A stretch of 64,000 bases of DNA. Origin: Sutcliffiella horikoshii (lineage in GTDB: Bacteria; Bacillota; Bacilli; Bacillales; Bacillaceae_I). Under the pieces are notes generated by a model, which was not told the DNA's origin, did no database searches, and saw nothing but the letters and a program-made list of their open reading frames with translations. How positions within the stretch are numbered: the first letter of the stretch is position 1; each line of letters begins with the position of its first letter. Of this stretch, positions 43,318 through 51,083 are shown piece after piece. The translations under genes and the position numbers were made by a program. The stretch spans positions 372,001-436,000 of the forward strand of contig NZ_RXZI01000001.1 in assembly GCF_021991925.1 (NCBI RefSeq). The letters are read 5' to 3'.

Positions 43318-44910
43318 ATGTTAATTGAAAAGTTTTTACAAGAGCAAAATGAACAGTTTCAAATATTGTTGAAACAGTCCACTCATGCAGGATGGATGGC
43401 CCAAACGACAGGGGAGAAGAAATGGGCAGAAGAGGCAGGAAGAGCATCGAGCGAATTCAGTCTTTTCTATGCAGATAAAGAAAGGTACGAACAGGTGAAG
43501 GATTATTTAAAGGAACCAGGGTTAACACCAGAACAAAGAAGACAGCTAGAAATCCTCGAATATGGCATGAAAGAAAATCAATTAGAGAAACAAACGATTG
43601 AAGAACTATCCGCACTGTCTTCAGAATTGAATTACCTTTTTAATACATATACTCCGGAAGTGGATGGAAAGAAACTATCAGCCAACGATATCCGAGATAT
43701 CTTGTTGAACAGTTTAGATACACAAATGCGAGAGAAAGCCTGGAAGGCTAGTAAGGAAGTGGGACAGGCGGTTTCGGATAAGCTATTGACGTTAGTGAAA
43801 AAGCGAAACGAATCCGCGCGTCAATTGGGATATGACAATTATTACGAAATGTCTTTTGCCAACCAAGAGCTCGATATGGAAGAGGTCTTTTCCATGTTCT
43901 CCGATCTTGTGGAACAGTCAGATGATACGTACCGTCAGTTGAAAAGTGAACTGGATAAGGGGTTGGCCGAAAAGTTTGGCATTAAAGTCAATGATTTAAA
44001 ACCATGGCACTATGTTGATCCATTCTTCCAAGAAGCTCCCGCCAATGAAAAAGCCAATTTGGATGCTTTCTTTAAAGGGAAGGACCTGGAGAAACTCACA
44101 GCTGATACCTTCGACTCCATGGATATGCCGATAGAGGGATTGTATGCATCTTCAGACCTTGAGCCTCGTGAAGGGAAAAACCCTACTGCTTTTTGCATGG
44201 ATATGAACAGGGAAGGAGACATACGGGTACTGTGTAATAATGTAGACAATACCTATTGGATGGGGACCATGTTACATGAGTTTGGCCATGCAGCCTACAA
44301 CAAGTATGTGAACCGCGATCTTCCATATTTGCTTAGAAGCTTTGCACATATCCTGACAACGGAATCCATTGCCATGCTGTTTGGAAAAATGACCGAAAAC
44401 CGGGAATGGTTATCCAAGTTCCTGAAGTTAGAGGATGAGAAGCTGGATGAAATGATGCCATCCCTAGAAAAGCATGAACAATTGAAGATGCTTATTTCAG
44501 GACGCTGGATTATTACGTTTGTATTCTTCGAAAGACAATTATATGAAAATCCGGATCAGGATTTGAATGCCCTTTGGTGGGAAACAGTGGAGAAAATCCA
44601 ATTGTTGAATCCACCCGAGGATCGTACAAATCCCGATTGGGCGGCAAAAATACACTTTACCCTTGCACCGGTATATTACCAGAATTATTTGCTAGGTGAA
44701 TTGACGGCAGCCCAACTCTATCAATATATAAAAGAGAATATATCGGATGAGTTCTTCACTCTTAAGGTAGGAGCATTTATTCGTGATGAATTCTTAGCGC
44801 CAGGGGCAACTTATCACTGGAATAAGAAAATAGAGAAAGTAACAGGAGAACCGTTGAACCCTGCACATTTTATAAAAGCATATTGTCATAATGAAATGCT
44901 GTTTTCGTAA
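43318..44910 (+). CDS. M3-family metallopeptidase (oligoendopeptidase F-like)
   Basis: 530 residues with the gluzincin motif HEFGH (about 320-324) and, downstream, TTESIAMLFG holding the third zinc ligand Glu. It is shorter than PepF (about 600) and belongs to the M3 oligoendopeptidase group; a second, PepF-like gene starts at 62924. Cytosolic cleavage of oligopeptides is expected. The start is ATG 43318 with GGAGGG 8 bases upstream; the longer frame from 43216 overlaps the preceding gene. The final codons and stop (TTTTCGTAA) are supplied by repeat B2. Confidence 0.9.
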   Translation: MLIEKFLQEQNEQFQILLKQSTHAGWMAQTTGEKKWAEEAGRASSEFSLFYADKERYEQVKDYLKEPGLTPEQRRQLEILEYGMKENQLEKQTIEELSALSSELNYLFNTYTPEVDGKKLSANDIRDILLNSLDTQMREKAWKASKEVGQAVSDKLLTLVKKRNESARQLGYDNYYEMSFANQELDMEEVFSMFSDLVEQSDDTYRQLKSELDKGLAEKFGIKVNDLKPWHYVDPFFQEAPANEKANLDAFFKGKDLEKLTADTFDSMDMPIEGLYASSDLEPREGKNPTAFCMDMNREGDIRVLCNNVDNTYWMGTMLHEFGHAAYNKYVNRDLPYLLRSFAHILTTESIAMLFGKMTENREWLSKFLKLEDEKLDEMMPSLEKHEQLKMLISGRWIITFVFFERQLYENPDQDLNALWWETVEKIQLLNPPEDRTNPDWAAKIHFTLAPVYYQNYLLGELTAAQLYQYIKENISDEFFTLKVGAFIRDEFLAPGATYHWNKKIEKVTGEPLNPAHFIKAYCHNEMLFS

Positions 44911-45081
44911 ACTTTGTTACTTTTTCGTGCTAATATATCAACCGTTATATACCATACTGTGGTGCTCTTTTCCCTGCAGTACTTATAAATACTATTTGCA
45001 ATCTTTAAAGTTTGTATGCAGTAAAAAGTCCAACTGCCGACTTTTTACTAATAAATAGCAACATTCTTTGAGAAAAGAGCC
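44902..45081 (-). repeat. AT-rich palindromic dispersed repeat, family B, copy B2 (inverted)
   Basis: Read on the minus strand it has GGCTCTTTTCTC, the GTAAAAAGTC / GACTTTTTAC hairpin, GAAAAGAGCACC and GTAACAAAGTTTACGAAAA, matching B1 and B3. Its right-hand end overlaps the last codons of the M3 peptidase gene and it lies before that gene's terminator. The remaining gap (45173-45323) holds TTGCATGAAAATGCAA, a small palindrome, and TATAAAATA, a possible promoter for the next gene. Confidence 0.78.
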
Positions 45082-45134
45082 TAATGATAAAGTGAATAGT
45101 TGATTTGAGCATTAAAAGATGGAATTAGATAGAT

Positions 45135-45172
45135 AAAGTGGAAGAGGATTCATTCTCTTCCGCTTTTTTTTA
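45135..45172 (+). terminator. Intrinsic terminator after repeat B2
   Basis: AAAGTGGAAGAG / CTCTTCCGCTTT stem (one G-U pair), TTTTTT tail. It lies about 230 bases after the peptidase stop, consistent with B2 having inserted between gene and terminator. Confidence 0.82.
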
Positions 45173-45323
45173 TTAAGTTTTTATGACTTTTATAACAAAT
45201 TCAAAAAATTGCATGAAAATGCAACTAAATTACTATAAAATATATTAGACTGAGGTTTTTCGACCTATTATGACATTTATTGAATGTTAAATAACAAACT
45301 TAGAAGAAGGGTTTGTCTCCTAT

Positions 45324-46565
45324 ATGAAGAAATTTTTTCCTTGTGTACTCCTCTCCTTCCTGTTTTTACTTTTGGGGAACACATCTGTGGCAACTGCTGC
45401 CTGGCCTGGAGATCTATTCAGTGAATCGGTTCTATTGATAGATGCTAAATCAGGAAATGTCCTATATGAAAAAGATAGTGAACGAATCATGTATCCGGCA
45501 AGCATTACTAAAATTGTAACGGCCATTATTGCAATCGAAGAAGGAGATTTAGAGGATATTGTTACGATAAGTGAGAATGCTAGAAATCAAGATGGATCGA
45601 GGGTTTATTTACTGGAAGGTGAAAAAGTAACCTTGGAGAAATTGGTACAAGGGCTCATGATTAATTCTGGAAATGATGCTGGTACGGCCATTGCGGAACA
45701 TTTTGATGGAAATGAAAAAGCATTTGCTAACCGAATGAATAAGTTTATGGAAGAAAAAATGGGAGTGGAGAATACAAACTTTGTAAACCCACATGGGCTT
45801 TTTCATCCAGACCATGTAACCACTGCAAGGGACATGGCAAAAATAGCTCAATATGCAATGAAAAATGAAAAATTTAGAGAAATAGTCAGTACTAAGGAAA
45901 TGTATTGGAAAGGGGAAGGTTGGGAAACCACCCTATTTAATCACCACCGTCTATTATGGGACTACGAAGGAACGACAGGTGTGAAAAATGGATTTGTACC
46001 TGAAGCCGGGCATACATTGGTTACTTCGGCTACAAGAGATGGAATGGAACTTATTACTGTCACCTTGAAAGCTGCTTCTAAATATTATAGCTATTGGGAT
46101 ACCATGTCCCTATTGGATTATGGTTTCGCCAATTTTATGACGGAAGAAATTGAAAAGGGAGAAATGGTTTCTGATGCTGCTGGTAGAGAATATATGTTAG
46201 CTAAAAACATATTTGTTGCACGGCAGGAACAAGAGACAATTGCCCTGAAAGTAAATAATGACAAGGATTTAGTGGTCAAAGTTGGTAACAGAGAGCATAT
46301 AAGGGAAGATGTATTAGTGGAACAGGAAAAGAGTTTGTTGACACCTGTACCTTCCGCCGCTTCCTCGGACTCTCTTGGAAATTCTGGTCCAGCTGGTGAG
46401 ACTGAGGCAAAAACCAGTTTGGCCTCGACTGTAATCCTCTTTTTATCTCTATTTGTATTTATTTTTATCATGGGCTTGTTTCAAAAAAGGAGAAGGAGAA
46501 AAAAACTACAGCAACGCTACTCAAATTCTCTTGGCTATTCGAGAAGGAGCAGTTATAACAGATAA
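45324..46565 (+). CDS. D-alanyl-D-alanine carboxypeptidase (class C low-molecular-weight PBP, DacF-like)
   Basis: 413 residues: signal peptide (to about 26), the serine penicillin-binding fold with SxxK = SITK (60-63), SGN (115-117) and, in place of the usual KTG, KNG (221-223), a beta-sandwich domain (about 275-340), then a C-terminal membrane helix and a strongly basic tail RRRRKK. It should trim D-Ala from peptidoglycan pentapeptides outside the membrane. The Thr-to-Asn change in the third motif is unusual and may alter activity. ATG 45324 is preceded by AGAAGAAGGG. Confidence 0.88.
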   Translation: MKKFFPCVLLSFLFLLLGNTSVATAAWPGDLFSESVLLIDAKSGNVLYEKDSERIMYPASITKIVTAIIAIEEGDLEDIVTISENARNQDGSRVYLLEGEKVTLEKLVQGLMINSGNDAGTAIAEHFDGNEKAFANRMNKFMEEKMGVENTNFVNPHGLFHPDHVTTARDMAKIAQYAMKNEKFREIVSTKEMYWKGEGWETTLFNHHRLLWDYEGTTGVKNGFVPEAGHTLVTSATRDGMELITVTLKAASKYYSYWDTMSLLDYGFANFMTEEIEKGEMVSDAAGREYMLAKNIFVARQEQETIALKVNNDKDLVVKVGNREHIREDVLVEQEKSLLTPVPSAASSDSLGNSGPAGETEAKTSLASTVILFLSLFVFIFIMGLFQKRRRRKKLQQRYSNSLGYSRRSSYNR

Positions 46566-46571
46566 TTGATT

Positions 46572-46613
46572 CAGCTATTCATCTTATCCAAGATGAATAG
46601 CTGTTTTGTTTTT
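46572..46613 (+). terminator. Intrinsic terminator
   Basis: CAGCTATTCATCTT / AAGATGAATAGCTG 14-bp perfect stem, ATCC loop, TTTTGTTTTT tail. Confidence 0.9.
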
Positions 46614-46712
46614 CTCATGAGGGGTATTTTGGACATAAGAGGAAAAGGTGTTTGGCTTGTTGTCCAAACATTGTATATAATGGTGATATGTAGAAAATAG
46701 GAGGGATTAGTA

Positions 46713-47159
46713 ATGCCGAGAACAGAAAGTACTCTAAATGAACAATTGATTGATTTATTGCAAGGTGAAAAGATTGTTTCCCTGATTACGTCCGATAAGG
46801 AAACAAATAAACCGAACTTAAGTATCGTATCATGGTTAGTTGCCCACCAGGATGGAAAAACAATCAAGTTTGCACTTGGACATAAAGCGGAGAGTGCCTT
46901 TAACATCGAGAAGAACCCGGACCTAATCCTTGGTGTGGTTGGTGCCGGCAGCTGCTATTCTATTAATGGGAAAGGCACTGTATCGGATGTAATCGATAAA
47001 ACAATGAAGTATCGTGTCGTAACTGTTGAAGTGGAGTCTGTGGAGGATGTCATTTTCTACGGTGGAAAAATAACACAGGAACCAGACTACGTAAAAACAT
47101 ACGATGCAGACCTTGCAAAGAAGTTGGACGAGGAAGTATACGATCTATTAAAGGCATAA
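46713..47159 (+). CDS. Pyridoxamine 5'-phosphate oxidase-like FMN-binding protein
   Basis: 148 residues with the split-barrel flavin fold: KIVSLITSDKETNKPNLSIVSW (first strands), GKTIKFALGHKAESAFNIEKNP (FMN-phosphate loop region) and a late TVEVESVEDVIF. Belongs to the general PNPOx-like superfamily (such as B. subtilis YwiC/YkwD-neighbour types), without residues specific to pyridoxal synthesis. Probable flavin- or heme-binding oxidoreductase; substrate unknown. RBS GGAGGG before ATG 46713. Single gene with terminator. Confidence 0.82.
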   Translation: MPRTESTLNEQLIDLLQGEKIVSLITSDKETNKPNLSIVSWLVAHQDGKTIKFALGHKAESAFNIEKNPDLILGVVGAGSCYSINGKGTVSDVIDKTMKYRVVTVEVESVEDVIFYGGKITQEPDYVKTYDADLAKKLDEEVYDLLKA

Positions 47160-47178
47160 AATTTTTATAAGTATTTCA

Positions 47179-47206
47179 CTGCACCATATAATGGTGCAGT
47201 TTTTTA
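47179..47206 (+). terminator. Intrinsic terminator
   Basis: CTGCACCAT / ATGGTGCAG 9-bp perfect stem, ATA loop, TTTTTT tail. Confidence 0.9.
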
Positions 47207-47288
47207 TTTGCAAGGATTTCTAAATTTTAGAAGAAACATGGAAAAGATAGGATGATAGTTTTATAATAAAAGAAGAAAGGGGGATGTT

Positions 47289-47828
47289 ATGAAAAACTGG
47301 TTGAAAACAAACAAACGAAAACTCTTTCCTTTTTTTGCAGTCTTTCTGTTGGCGGGGGCGTTAGTAACCTATTACATAAATACCAAACCATTTCAGGAAG
47401 CAGGCAGCATTGGGGTGCTTGAAAACAGTAACAAGTCAACATCTAAATCATCAGGATCCAATAGTATCGCCGTGGAAAAAGATAATCCATTCAATCACAA
47501 GAACAAGTTAAAAGAAGGGGACGTCCAAAACTACATCCACTGGATGTCACATCAAAAAGTAAAAGCTGACAGTAAATGGACCCACTATAAACTGACTCCT
47601 GAAAGAGTGGACTGGCTTCTACAGATGGTCAAGGAAGGCAATTATGAACATGAGGAAGTATATGTCGAAATACTGACAAAATGGCAAAAGGGTAACTTTT
47701 CTTCAGCAGATCTTGATCATAATCGTGTTTGGACCTTACTTAATGGAAACGTTGGTAAAGCGTATGGGGTAATGTCAGAAGAAGAAGAAAAAGAATACCT
47801 TCAAAATCCCAACATCAAGTTTAAATAG
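47289..47828 (+). CDS. Membrane-anchored protein with DUF6241-like domain
   Basis: 179 residues: a basic N-terminus, one membrane helix (LFPFFAVFLLAGALVTYYI), a Ser/Lys-rich linker (about 47-70) and a helical extracytoplasmic domain with YIHWMSHQKVKADSKW, LTPERVDWLLQMV and WTLLNGNVGKAYG. This pattern is found in many Bacillus proteins of unknown function (DUF6241, recognised from memory). The RBS AGAAAGGGGGATGTT precedes ATG 47289. Repeat B3 follows. Confidence 0.78.
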   Translation: MKNWLKTNKRKLFPFFAVFLLAGALVTYYINTKPFQEAGSIGVLENSNKSTSKSSGSNSIAVEKDNPFNHKNKLKEGDVQNYIHWMSHQKVKADSKWTHYKLTPERVDWLLQMVKEGNYEHEEVYVEILTKWQKGNFSSADLDHNRVWTLLNGNVGKAYGVMSEEEEKEYLQNPNIKFK

Positions 47829-47852
47829 AAGTTTCCCTTTTCTTGTTATGGT

Positions 47853-48030
47853 AGACTCTTTTCCCAAAGACTGTTTCTATTAACTCGTAAAAAGTCGGCA
47901 ATTGGACTTTTTACTGCTCACTTGCTCAGAAAATCGCAAGTAGGTTTATAATTACAGCAAGGAAAAGAGCACGATATTTAAGAAAATAACGGCCTGTGTA
48001 TTTATACGAAAAATCAACAAAGTTTACGAA
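47853..48030 (+). repeat. AT-rich palindromic dispersed repeat, family B, copy B3
   Basis: GACTCTTTTCCCAAAG, CTATTAACTCGTAAAAAGTC, GACTTTTTACTGC, GGAAAAGAGCACG and CAAAGTTTACGAA follow in the same order and spacing as B1. It fills most of the 222-base gap before the acyl-CoA dehydrogenase gene. Confidence 0.78.
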
Positions 48031-48089
48031 TACATTCTTATGGTAAAATAATGGCTAAATTGGCATTTAAAAAGGTGGTTTATTTCAGG

Positions 48090-49259
48090 ATGAACGGAGT
48101 CAGAAACTTTGCGCAAACAAAGAGACAGCAAGACATCGTTAGAAACGCGGAAATCTTAGCTAAGGATTTTTCCAAACGGGCCGCACTCTATGATCAAAAT
48201 GCTGAATTTCCATTTGAGAATTTCCAAGCTTTAAAGGATAGAGGATTCTTAAACCTTACCATACCAAAGAAATACGGTGGACAAGATGCTGGCCTGTATG
48301 AATTCCTTCTGCTACAAGAAACAATAGCACAGGGAGATGGGCCGACAGCCTTAAGTCTTGGTTGGCATCTTGGGATCATGATGAACGCTGCAAACAATCC
48401 TTCCTGGCCGGAAGATACGTATGAAAAAATTTGCAAGGAAATCGTGCAGGACAAAAAGCTGATCAATAGTGCTCATAGTGAAGCGAAAACAGGTAGTCCG
48501 GCAAGAGGTGGGAAGCCCGGAACTACCGCGAAAAGACTTCCCGAGGGTAATTGGCGAATTAATGGAAGGAAGAATTTTGCTTCCCTTGCTCCAGCACTGG
48601 ATTTTTTTATCATCTCAGCATCCATTGACGGAACAAATGATGTTGGTGAGTTCCTCTTGCCACGAGAACTAGACGGCATAACGATTGAAGAAACTTGGAA
48701 CACAATGAGCATGCGGGCGACTAGAAGTGACGATTTGTTAATAACGGACGTTATTGCACCAGAAGACGCCCTTTTATACATCAAAAAGAAACAAGCGCCA
48801 AAACCTCAAGGGTGGTTGCTACACATCCCTGCTTGCTATTTAGGGATAGCCATATCAGCGAGAAATGAAGCTGTATCCTTTGCAGATACATACCATCCCA
48901 ATAGTTTGCCACATCCTATAAAAGAGGTGGCTAAAGTGAGGGAGAGAGTGGCCAAGATGGATTTGGAACTTACATCTGCAAGACATCTACTCTATAGCGT
49001 GGCTAGACTTTGGGATGAACAGCCCCATAACAGGGAGATGCTCGTTGGAGAATTAGCTGCTGCAAAACTGATTGGAACCAATAGCGCCATTAAAGTAGTG
49101 GATGAGGCAATGAGAGTAGTTGGTGCACAAAGCCTTCATGCTGAGCATCCCTTACAAAGACATTACCGGGATGTCCGTGCAGGTCTCCATAATCCACCTG
49201 CTGACGAACTTACCATCGAAATGCTCGCAAAGCAGGCATTTGATAAAGGTTCAGAATGA
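48090..49259 (+). CDS. Acyl-CoA dehydrogenase-family flavoprotein
   Basis: About 389 residues. It follows the ACAD layout: N-terminal helices (FENFQALKDRGFLNLTIPKKYGG), a middle beta domain with NSAHSEAKTGSPARGG and NWRINGRKNFAS, and a C-terminal helical domain ending in RHYRDVRAGLHNPP. The catalytic Glu position is not obvious, and this type is often annotated as a desulfurisation or general FAD oxidoreductase. Cytosolic. The frame opens at 48051, but ATG 48090 lies after AAGGTGG and is preferred. It overlaps the next gene's start by 4 bases. Confidence 0.82.
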   Translation: MNGVRNFAQTKRQQDIVRNAEILAKDFSKRAALYDQNAEFPFENFQALKDRGFLNLTIPKKYGGQDAGLYEFLLLQETIAQGDGPTALSLGWHLGIMMNAANNPSWPEDTYEKICKEIVQDKKLINSAHSEAKTGSPARGGKPGTTAKRLPEGNWRINGRKNFASLAPALDFFIISASIDGTNDVGEFLLPRELDGITIEETWNTMSMRATRSDDLLITDVIAPEDALLYIKKKQAPKPQGWLLHIPACYLGIAISARNEAVSFADTYHPNSLPHPIKEVAKVRERVAKMDLELTSARHLLYSVARLWDEQPHNREMLVGELAAAKLIGTNSAIKVVDEAMRVVGAQSLHAEHPLQRHYRDVRAGLHNPPADELTIEMLAKQAFDKGSE

Positions 49260-49579
49260 TGGAAAAAGAGAGTGGTACTATGAATGGAAAATGGAATAAA
49301 AATACGAAAAAAGATTGGCGATATCCCATTGCACATAAGGAAGCATGGATTGGAATGGCACTTGTTATCTTCCATTTTGCTTGGTGGTATGGATTTGCCT
49401 ACGGTTTTGGTTCAGAGCCTGTAGAATCCTATACATATGTGTTTGGTTTTCCTACATGGTTTTTCTATAGTTGTATTGTCGGTTTCATCGTCATCATTTT
49501 TCTTGTAATTTTGATAGTGAAGTTCATATTTGTGGATATTCCCTTGGAGTCAGATGAAAAGGGGGATCCTTATTCATGA
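49256..49579 (+). CDS. yhdT: YhdT-family (DUF997) small membrane protein, partner of PanF
   Basis: 107 residues with two membrane helices (WIGMALVIFHFAWWYGFAYGF and FFYSCIVGFIVIIFLVILIVKFIFV). The FHFAWWYGFAYGFG motif identifies YhdT/DUF997, regularly encoded directly before sodium/pantothenate symporters. ATG 49256 overlaps the upstream stop; an internal ATG at 49280 is also possible. The stop overlaps the panF start (ATGA). Confidence 0.86.
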   Translation: MMEKESGTMNGKWNKNTKKDWRYPIAHKEAWIGMALVIFHFAWWYGFAYGFGSEPVESYTYVFGFPTWFFYSCIVGFIVIIFLVILIVKFIFVDIPLESDEKGDPYS

Positions 49580-51039
49580 ATATACAAGTAATCATACCGT
49601 TGTTATTATTTCTTTTGATCATGTTTTTTATCGGGGTGACAGCCTCTCGTAAGCTTTCCAATTCTTCCTCTTTCGTGCAGGATTATTTCCTTGGAGGCAG
49701 AGAACTTGGAGGGCTTTTGCTTGCAATGACGATGGTGGCCACCTATGGGAGTGCATCCAGTTTTATAGGGGGTCCAGGTATTGCGTATCATACCGGGCTT
49801 GGATGGGTTCTGTTGGCCATGATTCAAGTGGTAACTGGCTATTTCGTTTTAACCATACTTGGGAAGAAATTTGCGATTATGGCCAGGAAAATGAAAGCAA
49901 TCACCTTGATTGATTTTTTAAAGGAGCGTTACGGAAGCAAGTGGGTCGTATTGCTGTCAGCTTGTAGCATTATCATCTTCCTATTTTCTGCCATGGCGGC
50001 ACAATGGGTCGGTGGAGCAAGGCTGATTGAATCCATTACAGGGCTCTCTTACACTTCGGCCCTGTTTGTTTTTGCGGCATCTGTATTGGTATATGTCATC
50101 ATCGGTGGATTTCGTGCTGTTGCCATCACAGACGGAATGCAGGGGATCATCATGCTTTTCGGTACTATTGTCATTTTGGCTGGTACGATCATTGCAGGTG
50201 GTGGGGTTCCGGGTATTATGAGTGAGCTTATTACGGAAAATCCAAATCTAATCACTCCTTTTGGCGCAGATGGATCATTGACTCCACTTTATGTGTCCTC
50301 TTTCTGGATATTGGTCGGTGTAGGAGTTGTGGGACTTCCACAGGTGGCTGTCAGGGCCATGTCCTATAAAAATGCAAAAGCAATGCATGCCGCCTTGATC
50401 ATCGGCACAATTGTAGTGGGGTTCATTATGCTTGGCATGCACTTGGCGGGTGTCTTTGGGCGAGTGGTGCTGCCGGGATTGGAAACTCCGGATACCGTTA
50501 TGCCGCTTCTGGCTTTGCATGTATTGCCCCCCTGGCTTGCTGGTATTGTTTTGGCTGCCCCCATGGCTGCCATCATGTCGACGGTGGATTCCTTATTGTT
50601 GATTGTCAGTTCTTCCATTGTGAAAGATGTATACTTGAACTATATACGTCCGGATGCTCCTGAACAGAAAATCAAGAGGATAAGTATCGGGATTACGGCC
50701 GCAGTTGGAATATCTGTTTTCTTTTTGGCTATCGACCCTCCGGAATTTCTAATTACACTAAATCTTTTCGCGTTTGGTGGACTGGAGGCAGCCTTCATTT
50801 GGCCGGTGGTCTTAGGGCTTTATTGGAAGCATGGAAATGCAGATGGTGCATTAGCTTCCATCCTTGTAGGGGTGTTTTCTTATATTGGGATTACGCTTTT
50901 TATTCCAGATGCATTTGGTATGCATAGTGTGGTTCTTCCGGTAGTGCTATCTCTTTCAGCCTATATTCTATTCAGTCTGATTGGGCCAAATAGAAGGAAC
51001 TCGAAACATGAAGACATCATCAATAACTATCTAATTTAG
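49576..51039 (+). CDS. panF: Sodium/pantothenate symporter (SSS family)
   Basis: 487 residues with about 13 membrane helices of the solute:sodium symporter fold. SSSFVQDYFLGGRELGGLLLAMTMVATYGSASSF at the N-terminus is the SSS signature, and MAAIMSTVDSLLLIVSSSIVKD is the conserved helix 8 sodium site. The YhdT partner directly upstream marks it as PanF rather than proline (PutP) transporter. It brings pantothenate in with Na+. Translationally coupled to yhdT by a 4-base overlap. Confidence 0.92.
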   Translation: MNIQVIIPLLLFLLIMFFIGVTASRKLSNSSSFVQDYFLGGRELGGLLLAMTMVATYGSASSFIGGPGIAYHTGLGWVLLAMIQVVTGYFVLTILGKKFAIMARKMKAITLIDFLKERYGSKWVVLLSACSIIIFLFSAMAAQWVGGARLIESITGLSYTSALFVFAASVLVYVIIGGFRAVAITDGMQGIIMLFGTIVILAGTIIAGGGVPGIMSELITENPNLITPFGADGSLTPLYVSSFWILVGVGVVGLPQVAVRAMSYKNAKAMHAALIIGTIVVGFIMLGMHLAGVFGRVVLPGLETPDTVMPLLALHVLPPWLAGIVLAAPMAAIMSTVDSLLLIVSSSIVKDVYLNYIRPDAPEQKIKRISIGITAAVGISVFFLAIDPPEFLITLNLFAFGGLEAAFIWPVVLGLYWKHGNADGALASILVGVFSYIGITLFIPDAFGMHSVVLPVVLSLSAYILFSLIGPNRRNSKHEDIINNYLI

Positions 51040-51083
51040 ACACGAAAGAAATGGGAGAAAATACAGAGGACTAGGGGATTACA

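Noticed and set aside
43216-43318. Longer start for the M3 peptidase
   Set aside because: The extension lies inside the previous acetyltransferase gene, while ATG 43318 has GGAGGG and a normal family start.
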